A DNA stretch of 64,000 nt, taken from the NCBI RefSeq assembly GCF_003675875.1, contig NZ_RCDI01000004.1, forward strand, positions 62,001 through 126,000, in the 5' to 3' direction. Below the pieces are notes generated by a model that saw only the letters and a program-made list of their open reading frames with translations, was not told the origin of the DNA and made no database searches. The position numbers and the translations under genes are program-made. The first letter of the stretch is position 1, and each line of letters begins with the position of its first letter. Positions 32,870-42,570 of the stretch are shown piece after piece. The DNA is from Halostella limicola (GTDB taxonomy: Archaea > Halobacteriota > Halobacteria > Halobacteriales > Natronoarchaeaceae).

Positions 32870-33700
32870 TCAGAGGTTCGGCGTTCGGTTGAGGTCGTCT
32901 TCGCCCGGCAGCGTACGGTCCGTCTCGTCGAGCGCGCCCGTGAACTGCCGGCGGAAACTGCCCGCGTCGACCTCCTGCGCGCGGGCGGCAGTCTCGCGGA
33001 CGATACCGCTCTCGTCGTCCGCCAGCCGGTCCAGCGTCTCGCGGGCCCGCTCGTCGTCGACGCCCCCCAGCAGGTGTGCCGCCCACTCGCGGACCCGTTC
33101 GCTCGGGTCGTCGGCCGCGTCGACGAGCGCGGGGAGCGCGTCCTGGCCGCGGAGCTTGAACAGCGACACGATGGCGTTCCGGCGGGCGGCGTGATGCTCG
33201 TCGTCCAGCGCGGCCTCGATCGCGTCCTCGTGTTCGGCCCGGTCGAGCCGGTCCAGCGCGACCACGGCCTCCGCGCGGACCCACGGTTCGGGGTCGTCGG
33301 TCAGCGCGAGCGCCGTCTCCGCGGCCGCGGGACCGCCGAGCTTCGCTAACGCCTCGACGGCGAACTGCCGCACCTCGGCGTCGTCGTCGGTCGCGGCGGC
33401 GCTGCCCAGCGCACGGACTATGCGGTCGTCGCGCTCCCGCTCCGCGAGTTCGAGCGCGGCGCGGCGGCGCTCGACCGCGTCGTCGCCGGCGAGCGCGGCG
33501 ATCAGCTCCGCCGCGGGGACGTCCTCGACCGGCTCGGTGTCGCTGGCAGCGAGCTCTTCCGGCGACGCCTCGCCGATCGTCACGTCGCGGTCGACCTCGA
33601 TGTCCTCCAGCCCGTCGGGCTCCTCGTCGAACCCGGGGCTCCGCTCGGGGTGAAGCCCCGGATCCGGCGGCCCGTCGGTCGCCTCCTCCTCGTCTCTCAT
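32870..33700 (-). CDS. HEAT-repeat protein of the nar operon
   Basis: 276 residues with four to six HEAT/PBS-lyase-like repeats: DDAVERRRAALELAER, DDDAEVRQFAVEALAKLGG, DDPEPWVRAEAVVALDRL, DEHHAARRNAIVSLFKLRG and DDPSERVREWAAHLLGG. The first 70 residues are acidic and unstructured. Such repeats serve protein-protein contacts; a role as assembly factor for the nitrate reductase is likely from the operon position only. Its ATG overlaps the previous gene's stop by four bases. No enzyme motif. Confidence 0.85.
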   Translation of the reverse strand: MRDEEEATDGPPDPGLHPERSPGFDEEPDGLEDIEVDRDVTIGEASPEELAASDTEPVEDVPAAELIAALAGDDAVERRRAALELAERERDDRIVRALGSAAATDDDAEVRQFAVEALAKLGGPAAAETALALTDDPEPWVRAEAVVALDRLDRAEHEDAIEAALDDEHHAARRNAIVSLFKLRGQDALPALVDAADDPSERVREWAAHLLGGVDDERARETLDRLADDESGIVRETAARAQEVDAGSFRRQFTGALDETDRTLPGEDDLNRTPNL

Positions 33701-34590
33701 GCGGCCTCACCTCCCGGCGCGTCGGCGAGCAGCGCGACGGCGACGACGACCCCGAGCGCCCCGAGCAGCGTGCCGGGGACGCCGGCCGCGAGGAGCAGTC
33801 CCGCGCCGAGCGCGTCGTCGATAGTTCCCCCTCGAAGCGCGTGAACGAGTCCGGCGACGCCGGCCCCGACGGCGAGGACGACGAACGCGAGGGGCGCGCC
33901 GATGACCCCGCCACCGACGAGCAGCACCGCACCAGTCACGTACGGGGCGCTCGTCGCGACCCCGAACGTCAGAACGCCCGCGAGCGCCCCGACGATCAGG
34001 CTCGCTCGGTCGCCGCCGACGAGCAGCGACGTCAGCGCGACGCCGACCAGCGCCAGCCCGGCGCCGAGCGGGCGGAGCGTCGCGGCCGCCACGCCCGCCG
34101 TCGCAGCGAGCGAGGCGACGACGCCGGCAGTGAGGACGACCGCGACGCCGGCGCGCCGGACCGAGGCGGCACTCACATCACGCCGGAGCTGCCGGACGCG
34201 ACTCCCGGCGGCGAGCCCGCCCCCGAAGACGACGCCGGTCGCGGCCGGGAGCCACGCCAGTGGCGACGCGAGCGCGACCAGCCCGAAGCCCCCAGCGAAG
34301 GCGAGGCCGACCCGCTCGCCGGGGGCGTCCGCGGTGCCCGCGACGAGCAGCGCCGCCAGCGCGGGGCCGACGACGGCGGCCGGGAGCGCGACGGTCGCGA
34401 CCTCGACGAGGGGAGCGGGCAGCGGTCCCGGGGCGTTGTGGGCGACGCGGTACAGCGTCGCCGCCGCGACCGGGACGAGCGCGACCAGCCCCGCGGCGGT
34501 GCGCGTCGAAACCGGCGTCCCCGCCGAGAGCCGGGCGACGCCCCCTGTGACCCGGCCGGTTATCGCCTCCTCGACTCGGCGTCCGCTCAC
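33697..34590 (-). CDS. Polytopic membrane protein of the nar operon
   Basis: 297 residues, rich in Ala, Gly, Val and Leu, with about eight to nine hydrophobic segments after a 30-residue polar start. No charged channel motif or His pair beyond HNAPGPLP and HALRGGT. I do not recognise the family; its place in the operon suggests a membrane anchor or assembly protein. Four-base overlaps with both neighbouring genes show tight coupling. Confidence 0.75.
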   Translation of the reverse strand: MSGRRVEEAITGRVTGGVARLSAGTPVSTRTAAGLVALVPVAAATLYRVAHNAPGPLPAPLVEVATVALPAAVVGPALAALLVAGTADAPGERVGLAFAGGFGLVALASPLAWLPAATGVVFGGGLAAGSRVRQLRRDVSAASVRRAGVAVVLTAGVVASLAATAGVAAATLRPLGAGLALVGVALTSLLVGGDRASLIVGALAGVLTFGVATSAPYVTGAVLLVGGGVIGAPLAFVVLAVGAGVAGLVHALRGGTIDDALGAGLLLAAGVPGTLLGALGVVVAVALLADAPGGEAA

Positions 34591-35351
34591 CGCGCGTCAC
34601 CCCCTTCGAACCGGTCGGCGAGGGCGGCCTGGTCCGCGGTCACGAACCGGTCGAGGAAGGCGGCGAGTTCGCCGTAGAGCCCCGTGCCGCGCTCCTCGGC
34701 CATCCGGTCGGCGAGGCCGCCGGCGACGACGTGGAGGTGGCGGTCGTGGAGGTCGAGCCTGGCCCGCGCGGCGTCGGCCGATGACTCGGCCTCGCGGCGC
34801 GCGAGGTAGCCCGCGAACTCCAGCTGGTACGGGAGGTAGTCGTGGTTGTCGCGGGCCGACTGGTCGACCTCCAGACCGAAGTAGTCGTACGCCCGCGCCA
34901 GGTCCAGGTTCACGTCGTTCCACGACGCCTCGGGCCGGTAGGACGTCTCGTACAGCGACACCGCCGGCCCCTCGCTGTCGAGCGAGCCGTCGGTGCGGTC
35001 CTCGTACTCGGCGTAGCCGACCGTGAACAGGTCGTTGAACCGAGCACAGAGGGTCTCGTGGTCGTCGTCGACGGTCAGGTCCGGCGGGTCGACCGCCAGT
35101 CCGGTCGCGTCGACCAAGTCGCGACAGGTCGCGTCGACGCGGCCGTCCGCGATCCGGGCGTACAGCGACTCGTCGGGCTCGTCGAACAGGGTGGCGAGGA
35201 GCGCGTACACCCCGCCGCGGGCTGCCGCCTCGCGGTCGATCCGCCGCGGGTCGATGGTCGCGGGTGCGGCGGCTCCGTCCTCCTCGGCTCCGCTGTCTGT
35301 CCCGTCAGCGCCTGGTCCGTCCGGTCCGTCGCGGCTCGCGTCGGCGGTCAT
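34587..35351 (-). CDS. narJ: NarJ/TorD-type chaperone
   Basis: 254 residues, all-helical TorD/NarJ family. Landmarks: YALLATLFDEPDESLYARIADG, LCARFNDLFTVGY, VSLYETSYRP and LPYQLEFAGYLARREAESS, with the conserved helical acidic patch and DRHLHVVAGG. It would bind the NarG precursor and gate Tat export and Moco insertion. The N-terminal 40 residues are Asp/Gly/Ala-rich, halophilic and dispensable-looking. Four-base overlaps with its neighbours. Assignment rests on family pattern and operon context. Confidence 0.87.
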   Translation of the reverse strand: MTADASRDGPDGPGADGTDSGAEEDGAAAPATIDPRRIDREAAARGGVYALLATLFDEPDESLYARIADGRVDATCRDLVDATGLAVDPPDLTVDDDHETLCARFNDLFTVGYAEYEDRTDGSLDSEGPAVSLYETSYRPEASWNDVNLDLARAYDYFGLEVDQSARDNHDYLPYQLEFAGYLARREAESSADAARARLDLHDRHLHVVAGGLADRMAEERGTGLYGELAAFLDRFVTADQAALADRFEGGDAR

Positions 35352-36229
35352 CTCGTCTCACCCCGCGTGGTCCGCACGGCGTGGATCGTCACCAAGGCGA
35401 CGCCGGCGATAGCGAGCCCGGCGACGCTCCACAGTATCGTCTCGTACGGCGGTCCCTGGGGGCCGGATCCCAGCGGGAAGTGGTACCACTCGCTGACCGA
35501 CTTCTGGCCGGACCGCTCCATGTTCGACCCGTTCCACGCCGCGAACGCGACGTCGACGTCGCGGTCGACGGCAAAGGAGGTCCGGTTCTCCGCGTCCGCC
35601 GGGATCTCCCGCGACATGACGACCGTCCAGCGGCCGTCCTCGTGGGTCGTCGACGTCTCCACCGCGGTCCGCTCGAACTCGGTCGTCGTTCCGGGACCGC
35701 CGGCGAGCAGCTCCTCCGACTCGCCGTCTGCGCTCCAGTACCAGACGTTCACGGGGTTGTCCGTCCCGCCCATCGCGATGGGCGGACGGGCGCTGCTGTT
35801 CGCCGGCAGCTGGACCGCGACGGCGTCGACGAACGCTCGCGGGCCGGTGGCGTTGCGGTCCGCGGTGCCGTCGGCCCACGAGAGCCGGAGGTAGAACCGG
35901 TCGTCCGTCCGGGCGGACTGGACGCTGAGCGTCTCGACGGTCGTGTCGCTGGCGTTCGGCACGCCGCTCGGCGCGGCGGCCATCGGCACGTCGACGGCGG
36001 GAACCGCGTTCCACGCCTCGCCCGTCGGGTCCTGCGGGTCCTCCTCGGCGTCGACCGACTCGACCGGGATCTGGTTCGCCGGCCGCGCGGCCGCGAGCAT
36101 CGGCGCGAGCGCGGTCGTCACCAGGATGAGGCAGGCGACGACGACCGCGCCGACGGCGACGGACCGTCGATCGCCGGAACTTCCCGTTCGATTGTCGGCG
36201 CCGCGCCGCCGTTCGCGCGGTCCGCTCAT
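35348..36229 (-). CDS. Heme-b gamma-like subunit (ethylbenzene/DMSO dehydrogenase type) of nitrate reductase
   Basis: 293 residues: an N-terminal signal-like segment (VAVGAVVVACLILVTTALAP), an extracytoplasmic domain of the ethylbenzene-dehydrogenase-related type (FYLRLSWADGTADRNA, DAVAVQLPANSS, IAMGGTDNPVNVWYW, GQKSVSEWYHFPLG) and a C-terminal membrane helix (AGLAIAGVALVTIHAV). Candidate heme ligands are the Met in IAMGG and Lys in GQKSV. It would carry electrons from the cytochrome b to NarGH outside the membrane. In halophilic nar clusters it corresponds to the ORF between narH and narJ. Confidence 0.85.
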   Translation of the reverse strand: MSGPRERRRGADNRTGSSGDRRSVAVGAVVVACLILVTTALAPMLAAARPANQIPVESVDAEEDPQDPTGEAWNAVPAVDVPMAAAPSGVPNASDTTVETLSVQSARTDDRFYLRLSWADGTADRNATGPRAFVDAVAVQLPANSSARPPIAMGGTDNPVNVWYWSADGESEELLAGGPGTTTEFERTAVETSTTHEDGRWTVVMSREIPADAENRTSFAVDRDVDVAFAAWNGSNMERSGQKSVSEWYHFPLGSGPQGPPYETILWSVAGLAIAGVALVTIHAVRTTRGETR

Positions 36230-36284
36230 CGCTGACCACCTCCGGTCCGGTACGCCGACCTCGGTACCGGTTTCGGCGGGCGCA

Positions 36285-37334
36285 TCAGTCGAACACCTCC
36301 AGTCTGTACTTGCGTGCTGGGTTCGTGTCGGTGAGCATGTCGAGCAGTTCGCTGGAGCCGCCGCGGTTCACCTTGTCGCGCTCCCGCTCGATGGTGTCGA
36401 GCGCGTCGTGGACCCGCTCGCCGAACAGCTCCTCGAGGTACGTGCGCGGGATGCGGTCGACGTCGACCGTCTCGCCGTCCTCGGAGTGCTGCGGCGGCGC
36501 GTACGGCGGGATGTAGTAGACGTTCGGCTGGGTGCGGTACTCCGGGTGAAGCGGCAACGCGACCTCGTACTCCTCGACCAGCTTGTAGATCGGCCCCTCC
36601 TCGTCGTCGAGGAAGCCGACCAGCCGCAACTGCGGCGGACAGTCCTCCGCGCAGGCCGGGGCGAACGTCTCGCCGTCGGGCCCTTCCCCCTCGATGCGGG
36701 GGTAACAGAAGATGCACTTCTCGGACGTCTTCTGGGCCGCGTTGTAGTACACCTTCTTGTAGGGACAGCCCTCGACGCAGTAGCGGTAGCCGCGGCAGCG
36801 CTCCTGGTCGATCAGGACGATGCCGTCCTCCTCGCGCTTGTAGATGGCCTTGCGCGGACACGCCTCGACGCAGGAGGGGTGCGTGCAGTGGTTGCAGATG
36901 CGCGGGAGGTAGAAGTAGTACGAGTTGGGATACTCGCCGGCCCCCCGGTCCTCGTCCCAGTTCGGCCCCCACTCGGGGTCGCCGTCGGGCCGGAGCGGCC
37001 GGTCGCTCCCGTCGTACATGATCTCCTCGTGGTTGAACTCCCACGACTCGCCGTAGTCCTCCTGGTCCGGGATCTGACCCGGCTGGCGCTCGCTGTGCTC
37101 GTCCGACTTCCAGCCGCCGCCTTTCTCCTCCCAGTCGCGCGGGTAGCCCTTCCCGGGCTTGGTCTCGACGTTGTTCCAGTACATGTAGTCGCGGCCGCCG
37201 CCTTCCGTCCACAGCGACTTGCACGCGACCGTACACGTCTGGCAGCCGACGCACTTGTTGAGGTCCATCACCATCGCAACCTGATGGTCGACGCCGTCCG
37301 CAATGTCGACCGTCTCGCCGTCCTGCGCGGTCAT
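36285..37334 (-). CDS. narH: Respiratory nitrate reductase beta subunit NarH
   Basis: 349 residues with the four-cluster ferredoxin pattern: CVGCQTCTVACK near residue 28, CNHCTHPSCVEACP, CRGYRYCVEGCPYKK and CIFCYPRIEG with later CAEDC. It shuttles electrons from the heme subunit to the NarG FS0 cluster. In NarH the position after CRG is Trp or another residue replacing the fourth cysteine, giving a [3Fe-4S]; here it is Tyr (CRGYRYC). It starts at 37334, overlapping the end of narG by one base. It lacks its own signal and presumably hitch-hikes with NarG through Tat. Confidence 0.95.
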   Translation of the reverse strand: MTAQDGETVDIADGVDHQVAMVMDLNKCVGCQTCTVACKSLWTEGGGRDYMYWNNVETKPGKGYPRDWEEKGGGWKSDEHSERQPGQIPDQEDYGESWEFNHEEIMYDGSDRPLRPDGDPEWGPNWDEDRGAGEYPNSYYFYLPRICNHCTHPSCVEACPRKAIYKREEDGIVLIDQERCRGYRYCVEGCPYKKVYYNAAQKTSEKCIFCYPRIEGEGPDGETFAPACAEDCPPQLRLVGFLDDEEGPIYKLVEEYEVALPLHPEYRTQPNVYYIPPYAPPQHSEDGETVDVDRIPRTYLEELFGERVHDALDTIERERDKVNRGGSSELLDMLTDTNPARKYRLEVFD

Positions 37335-40273
37335 CAGTCGTCACCTCCCTTCTTCCGCACGTCGACGCGGACGTCGCTGTTGACGCCGGTCGGCCCCCAG
37401 TAGTTGGGGAAGAAGTAGAGGTGTTCCCCGGTGTCCTCCGGGTATTGCACCAGCTGGGTCGGCTTCATGTACATCGGGACGAGCGTGTTGAAGTTGTTCC
37501 GGCTCGGATACTGGAACTTCTCCCAGGAGAAGAAGTGCCTGACCGTGCCGGGGTCGCCGGACGGGTAGAGCTTCGCCTGCACCTCGACCGACCCCATGTC
37601 GTTGAACACCTCGACGGCGTCGCCGTCCTCGATGCCCCGCTCCTCGGCGTCCTCGGGGCTGAGGAAGACGGTCGGCTCGCCGCGCTGGAGCCGCAGCATC
37701 TTCTCGCTGTCCCGCCACGTCGAGTGGATCGCCCAGCGGCTGTGGGGCGTGTTGTACTCCATCGGGTAGTCGCCGCCCGTCTCCGACGGTCCCTCCTTGT
37801 GCGTCGGCAGCTGCTCGCCGAGTTCGAGGAACCAGTCGTGGTCGACGTAGTACTGCTGCCGGCCGGTGACGGTCGGCCACGGGTTCTTGTCCTGCACGAA
37901 GTCCTTCCACGGCGCGTACGCCTCGCCGTCCTCGATGTCCGAGGTCCAGTGGTCGCCCGCCTCCAGCAGGCGCTGGGGCTGCTCGACCGTGTCCGCGAAC
38001 GTGATCTGCTCGTCGCTGTCGGCGGGGTTCGACTCCTCGGAGTGGTCGAGGATGTACTCGCAGGCGGCGCGGTCCTCCGCGAGCGCCCCCTCCTCGTCGG
38101 TCGACCAGTCGCGGACGTAGTCGTCGTGGACCGACTGGAGGTCGATCTCCCGGTCGAACTTCCGGTCGGGCACGGGGTCGACCCCGCGCTCTGTGGCGAC
38201 CTCCTGGATCTTCGCGGCGAGTTCGCGAAAGATCTGCCAGTCCGTCTTCGCCTCGCCCAGCGGTTCCACCGCGGGCGTGAACGGGTGCACGTAGGTGTGC
38301 ATGTCCGTCATCGACAGGTCGTGCTTCTCGTAGTGGCTCGCGGTCGGCAGCACGATGTCGCTGTACAGCGCCGTCGAGTCCATCCGGAAGTTGATGTCGA
38401 CGACGAGATCGAGCTTCGGCCACAGCTCCTCCTCGACCGCGACCCCGCCTTTCGCCTGGTTGAAGTAGTTCCCCCGCCAGACGAACATCGTCGTCGGGTC
38501 CGGTCGGGAGCCGTCCTCGCGCTCCTCGGGGTAGACGGGCATCCACCCCTCGTCGATCGACTCCCGTATCTTCGCAGCGGTGTCAGGGTCGGTGTTGTCG
38601 AGGATGCCGGCGTGGTAGTAGGTCCACAGCGTCGTCGGCACGCCACGGACGTTCCCGGTCGGGAAGGAGAGCGTCTTCCAGCCGTGGAACGTCCAGATCT
38701 TCTCCTGGCCGACGTAGTGGTCGAGCCCGGTCCCCTGCTCGCCGAGGTTGCCGGTCAGCGTGACGAGCAGCTGGATGGCGCGGTTGCCCAGGTCGTTGTG
38801 GTACCAGTCGTTGACGCCTTTCCCGTGGATGATCTTCGCCTTGTCCGCCGCGGCGAACTCCCGGGCGATCCGCTGGTGGGTCTCCCTGCCGACCCCCGTC
38901 TCCTCGTGGACCGTCTCGGGGTCGTACTCGGCGAGTTCGTCGCGGAGCTCGTTCCACACCGTCCGGACCCGCACGGTGCCGTCCGTCGTCTCGACCGTCC
39001 GCTCGGCGTCGAGCCGGGGGTCGAAGTCCAGTTCGATGCTCTTCGAGTAGTCCTTCTGGCCGTCCCGCTCGCCGAGGGACCCCGGCGCTTCCCGGAGCCG
39101 CCCCTCGTCGTCGACCATGAGGAGCATCCACTCGGGCCGGTCGGCGTCGGTATCGACGGCGGGTACGTCGCTCGCGCGGAGGAACTTCCCGGTGTCCTCG
39201 CGGACCAGCAGCGGCATGTCCGTCTGCTCCTTCAGGTGGGCCTCGTCGTGCAGTCCCTCGTCGACGATGGTGCGGGCCATCCCCAGCGCCAGCGCGGTGT
39301 CAGTGCCGGAGTCGGGACTGATCCACTCGTCGGTGTGGATCGCCGTCTGGGAGTAGTCGGTGAACACGCCGACGCGCTTCGCGCCGTCGTACCCCGCTTC
39401 GAGGAAGTACTTCGCGTCGGGGATGCGCGTGACGTTGACGTTCGACCCCCACGCCATCAGGTAGTCGGCGTTGTACCAGTCGGCGCTCTCGGCGTTGTCG
39501 GTCTGGACGCCCCACGTGATCGGCTGGCCCGGCGGCAGGTCCGAATACCAGTCGTAGAACGAGTGGGAGACGCCGCCGAGCAGGTTGATCAGCCGGGAGC
39601 CGCTGGCGAAGGAGACGGGACTCATCGCCGGGATCGGCGTGAACCCGCTGATCGCGTCGTAGCGGCCGGCCTGCACCTCGTCGACGACGTGTTCGGCGAT
39701 CTCGGTGAGCGCCTCGTCCCACGAGACGCGCTGCCACTTGCCCTCGCCGCGCTCGCCGACGCGCTTGAGCGGGTGTTTGACCCGCTGGTCGGCGTTGACG
39801 TAGTCGGTGTAACAGGCGCCCTTCTGGCAGCCGCGCGGGTTCGGGTCGGGGAGGCTCTCGTCGAAGCGCGGGTAGTCGCCCGCTTGCTCCTCGCGCCAGA
39901 CCTGCCCGTTCTTCACGTAGACGTTCCACGAGCAACTGCCGGTGCAGTTGACGCTGTGGGTCGAGCGCGCGACCGAGTCCCAGTCCCACTCGTCGCGGTA
40001 GAGGTCCTCCCACTCGCGGTAGGGGTAGTCGCCGATGGGGTCGTCGACGGTCTGCAGTCCGTTCATCCCGAGCAGCCCGTCGCCGGCGGCCGACGCGCCC
40101 CCGAGGCCGAGCACCGACGCGATGCCGACGCCCTCCAGGAAGCTGCGGCGGGAGACCGCCCCGCCGGAGTCCGCCGGATCGCCCGGCGGGTCGCCCACTT
40201 CGGGGCCGTCGCTCGCGTGCTCCTCGCCGTCCGGTACCTCTGTCGTCTCGTCGGTGATGTCGTTTCGAGTCAT
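37334..40273 (-). CDS. narG: Respiratory nitrate reductase alpha subunit NarG (Tat-exported)
   Basis: 979 residues. A Tat motif SRRSFLEGVG (Arg42-Arg43) and hydrophobic run IASVLGLGG put it outside the membrane, as in halophilic pNar. The FS0 site HSVNCTGSCSW with the later Cys in RGCQKG is the H-x3-C-x3-C-xn-C pattern of NarG, and the Mo ligand region is YDWYSDLPPGQP. It reduces nitrate to nitrite using Mo-bisMGD. The acidic N-terminal 30 residues precede the Tat motif. The ATG overlaps the 70-residue gene's stop by four bases. Length and order match Haloferax nar operons. Confidence 0.96.
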   Translation of the reverse strand: MTRNDITDETTEVPDGEEHASDGPEVGDPPGDPADSGGAVSRRSFLEGVGIASVLGLGGASAAGDGLLGMNGLQTVDDPIGDYPYREWEDLYRDEWDWDSVARSTHSVNCTGSCSWNVYVKNGQVWREEQAGDYPRFDESLPDPNPRGCQKGACYTDYVNADQRVKHPLKRVGERGEGKWQRVSWDEALTEIAEHVVDEVQAGRYDAISGFTPIPAMSPVSFASGSRLINLLGGVSHSFYDWYSDLPPGQPITWGVQTDNAESADWYNADYLMAWGSNVNVTRIPDAKYFLEAGYDGAKRVGVFTDYSQTAIHTDEWISPDSGTDTALALGMARTIVDEGLHDEAHLKEQTDMPLLVREDTGKFLRASDVPAVDTDADRPEWMLLMVDDEGRLREAPGSLGERDGQKDYSKSIELDFDPRLDAERTVETTDGTVRVRTVWNELRDELAEYDPETVHEETGVGRETHQRIAREFAAADKAKIIHGKGVNDWYHNDLGNRAIQLLVTLTGNLGEQGTGLDHYVGQEKIWTFHGWKTLSFPTGNVRGVPTTLWTYYHAGILDNTDPDTAAKIRESIDEGWMPVYPEEREDGSRPDPTTMFVWRGNYFNQAKGGVAVEEELWPKLDLVVDINFRMDSTALYSDIVLPTASHYEKHDLSMTDMHTYVHPFTPAVEPLGEAKTDWQIFRELAAKIQEVATERGVDPVPDRKFDREIDLQSVHDDYVRDWSTDEEGALAEDRAACEYILDHSEESNPADSDEQITFADTVEQPQRLLEAGDHWTSDIEDGEAYAPWKDFVQDKNPWPTVTGRQQYYVDHDWFLELGEQLPTHKEGPSETGGDYPMEYNTPHSRWAIHSTWRDSEKMLRLQRGEPTVFLSPEDAEERGIEDGDAVEVFNDMGSVEVQAKLYPSGDPGTVRHFFSWEKFQYPSRNNFNTLVPMYMKPTQLVQYPEDTGEHLYFFPNYWGPTGVNSDVRVDVRKKGGDD

Positions 40274-40482
40274 TCGTCTCTCCGTACGAAAACCGTCGTC
40301 AGTGCGAGCGCTACGCCGACCGCGCCGAGCGCCGCTCCCGCGACCGTGTCGCCGCCGGTTTCGAGGCCGAGCGCGACCAGTCCGACGCCGAGGAGCTTGC
40401 TCGCGCGGTCGAGATGCCGGTACGTCCGGGCCGACAGTTCGATCCCGGCCGTCCCGTCCGCGGCGGTGCCGGCGTCAGTCAT
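40270..40482 (-). CDS. Small two-segment membrane protein of the nar operon (70 aa)
   Basis: 70 residues: polar start [19 protein letters not shown], then two hydrophobic stretches ([15 protein letters not shown] and [20 protein letters not shown]) and a basic-acidic end RRDE. It overlaps the cytochrome b end by eight bases and narG start by four. In halophilic nar operons a small ORF stands between the cytochrome b gene and narG; it may be a structural or assembly subunit. Confidence 0.8.
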   Translation of the reverse strand: MTDAGTAADGTAGIELSARTYRHLDRASKLLGVGLVALGLETGGDTVAGAALGAVGVALALTTVFVRRDE

Positions 40483-41908
40483 CGTCGGCCACCTCCGCGG
40501 CGTCTCCCCGTTCGCTCGGCTCGCCTTCGTCCCGCAGGACGCGGTAGGTCAGCAGGCCCGAGGCGAGCGGGACGACCAGCAGCGCGACGGTGAGAACCTG
40601 GTTCACGGCGCCGGTCCCGACGCCGAGCGCCCGCGCGAGCAGGTTGTTCATCCCCGCGATGGAGGCGATCATGATGGTCTGGACGGCCGCGACGCCGACG
40701 GCGGTCTGCCACGGGCGGTCGAGCGGGCTCGCCGTGAAGTGGACCGGCTCCTCGTGGTAGTCGACGAACGGCCAGAGGGCGACGGCGCCGAACACCAGCG
40801 TCGGGAGCAACACGCCGCCGACGAACTCCGTCGACACGTGCACGCCGACGACCGGGATCGTGAAGCTCATCCACGCGGGCAGCAGCTTCAGGAAGCCGTA
40901 CACCCACATCAGGAACCAGTCCGGCATGATGAGCTCCGGCGTCCCGGCGGGGTCGTTCGGGCCGTACTCCGCGATGTTGTGGACGGGGAGAAAGCCCGCC
41001 AGAATCGCCAGCGTCGCCAGCGTCAGGAAGAACACGACGGCGCTGACAGCGGCCTGATTCGGGAACGCCGGCAGCCCGACCACGACGCTGTCGTCGCTCT
41101 CGTCGACGGTCGCCGGGCCGCCGTCCGGGGCCGTCCCCTCGTCGGCGGTCGGCGGGGGCCCACGCACGTCGTCGTCGCGCGGCGCTTCGGTGTGCTTCTG
41201 GCGGACGAGGATCCCCATGTGGACCGCGAGCAACACGGTGATGGCCGCGGGGATGACGAGCACGTGGAGGAAGTACAGCCGCGGGATGGTCGCGCTCGAC
41301 GGGAACTCCCCGCCGAAGAACGCCTTCCCGAGCAGCTCCCCCGCGAACGGGACCGACGTGGCGAGGTTGTAGCCGATGCCCGTCGCCGTCGCGGCGAACT
41401 CGTCGAACGGGAGCGCGTAGCCCGTGTAGGCCGCGCCCATCGCCAGCCCGGCGAGACCGGTGCCGACGATCCAGTTCGGCTCGCGGGGGTTGCGGTACGC
41501 CCCGGTGAAAAACACCCTGAGCATATGCAACCCGATCGAGGCGACGAACAGGTGCGCCGCCCAGTGGTGCATCCGCCGGATGAACATCCCGAACGGCACG
41601 TCGTAGGTGATCTGCAGGACGCTCGCGAACGCCTCCGGCACCTCCTCGCCCTGGTACTCGGCGACGCTGCCCTCGTACTCGACCTCGCTGGTCGACGGCT
41701 CGAAGAACATCCCCAGGAACATCCCCGTCAGGACGAGCATCAGGAAGCAAAACAGCGCGATCTCGCCCAGCAGGAACGAGTCCTCGGCCGGGAACGCCTT
41801 CCCGAGGAACTCGCGGCCGCTGTCCAGGCCGAACCGCACGTCGAGCCAGTCGTACGCGCGCCCGCCGGCGTCGGCCGCCCGCTCCGCGAGCCTGTCGGAC
41901 CGGGACAT
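40475..41908 (-). CDS. narC: Cytochrome b (bc1-type) of the nitrate reductase complex
   Basis: 477 residues, the N- and C-terminal cytochrome b domains in one chain. Heme-ligand histidines are in [18 protein letters not shown] and, further on, [21 protein letters not shown]; the [16 protein letters not shown] block marks the quinol site region (the PEWY-like position). It would take electrons from menaquinol and pass them via the Rieske protein. It overlaps the Rieske gene by one base and the small gene after it by eight. In Haloferax this gene is narC; the symbol follows that usage. Confidence 0.9.
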   Translation of the reverse strand: MSRSDRLAERAADAGGRAYDWLDVRFGLDSGREFLGKAFPAEDSFLLGEIALFCFLMLVLTGMFLGMFFEPSTSEVEYEGSVAEYQGEEVPEAFASVLQITYDVPFGMFIRRMHHWAAHLFVASIGLHMLRVFFTGAYRNPREPNWIVGTGLAGLAMGAAYTGYALPFDEFAATATGIGYNLATSVPFAGELLGKAFFGGEFPSSATIPRLYFLHVLVIPAAITVLLAVHMGILVRQKHTEAPRDDDVRGPPPTADEGTAPDGGPATVDESDDSVVVGLPAFPNQAAVSAVVFFLTLATLAILAGFLPVHNIAEYGPNDPAGTPELIMPDWFLMWVYGFLKLLPAWMSFTIPVVGVHVSTEFVGGVLLPTLVFGAVALWPFVDYHEEPVHFTASPLDRPWQTAVGVAAVQTIMIASIAGMNNLLARALGVGTGAVNQVLTVALLVVPLASGLLTYRVLRDEGEPSERGDAAEVADDD

Positions 41909-42570
41909 CAGTCACCACCCGGGCCGACCGGCCCGTCGAAATCGCCAGTGGCGATCAGGTTCCCGTCGCCGGAGAGCGTGATCGGCAACTGCGGCAGCGC
42001 CCGCTCCGGCGGCCCCCCGACCACGGCCGCGCCGTCCGTCGGGTCGAACTTCCCGAAGTGACACGGGCAGACGAGCGTCTCGCCCTCCTCGTTCGACACC
42101 ATACAGCCGGCGTGCGTACAGACCTTCGAGTAGGCCGCGTAGCCGGAGACGGTGTACTCCATCTTCGTCTCGCCGCCGTAGGCGTCCTCCGGGTGCCGGA
42201 CGAGCAGCGTCGGGGCCCGCTCGATCCCCGGTCGCGGCTCGGGGAAGACGGTCATGCGCTCGCCCTCCGACAGCGCCGACTCGCCGACCCGGTTCCCCTC
42301 GCCGTCGACGAGGTTGATGCCGTCCGAGTAGACCGGACCGGTGTACGACCGGTCGAACACGCGCGTCAGCCCGGCGAGCGGGGCCGCGAGGCTCCCGACC
42401 GCCGTCAGCCCCCCGACGGTGGCGAACAGCTTCGCGTAGTCGCGCCGGGCTATCGACGCCCGCGCGTCGGTGAAGATGCTCGGGTGATGCCGTCCGCCGC
42501 CATCGCCCGGACAGTCGGTACAGCCGCCGTCGCAGTCGTTCGGTTCGGAGTTCGGTGTGTCGTGTCCCAT
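41908..42570 (-). CDS. narB: Rieske iron-sulfur protein
   Basis: 220 residues. The Rieske ligands are CTHAGC and CPCHFGKFD, with the Pro loop [13 protein letters not shown] after them. The N-terminus has an acidic, cysteine-containing start ([14 protein letters not shown], four Cys, possibly an extra metal site) and one hydrophobic segment ([20 protein letters not shown]) to anchor it. It passes electrons between cytochrome b and the heme subunit. The ATG at 42570 shares a base with the upstream TGA. In Haloferax it is narB. Confidence 0.9.
   Translation of the reverse strand: MGHDTPNSEPNDCDGGCTDCPGDGGGRHHPSIFTDARASIARRDYAKLFATVGGLTAVGSLAAPLAGLTRVFDRSYTGPVYSDGINLVDGEGNRVGESALSEGERMTVFPEPRPGIERAPTLLVRHPEDAYGGETKMEYTVSGYAAYSKVCTHAGCMVSNEEGETLVCPCHFGKFDPTDGAAVVGGPPERALPQLPITLSGDGNLIATGDFDGPVGPGGD

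Noticed and set aside
31470..33932. Long frame joining the Mrp gene to the HEAT-repeat region
   Set aside because: The region upstream of 32867 is an Arg-rich shadow of the HEAT-repeat gene, and the Mrp gene has a proper ATG.
37421..42061. Open frame of about 1546 codons on the plus strand across narG-narC
   Set aside because: It is antisense to the well-supported nar genes; its Arg/Val/His-rich composition is that of a shadow frame in GC-rich DNA.
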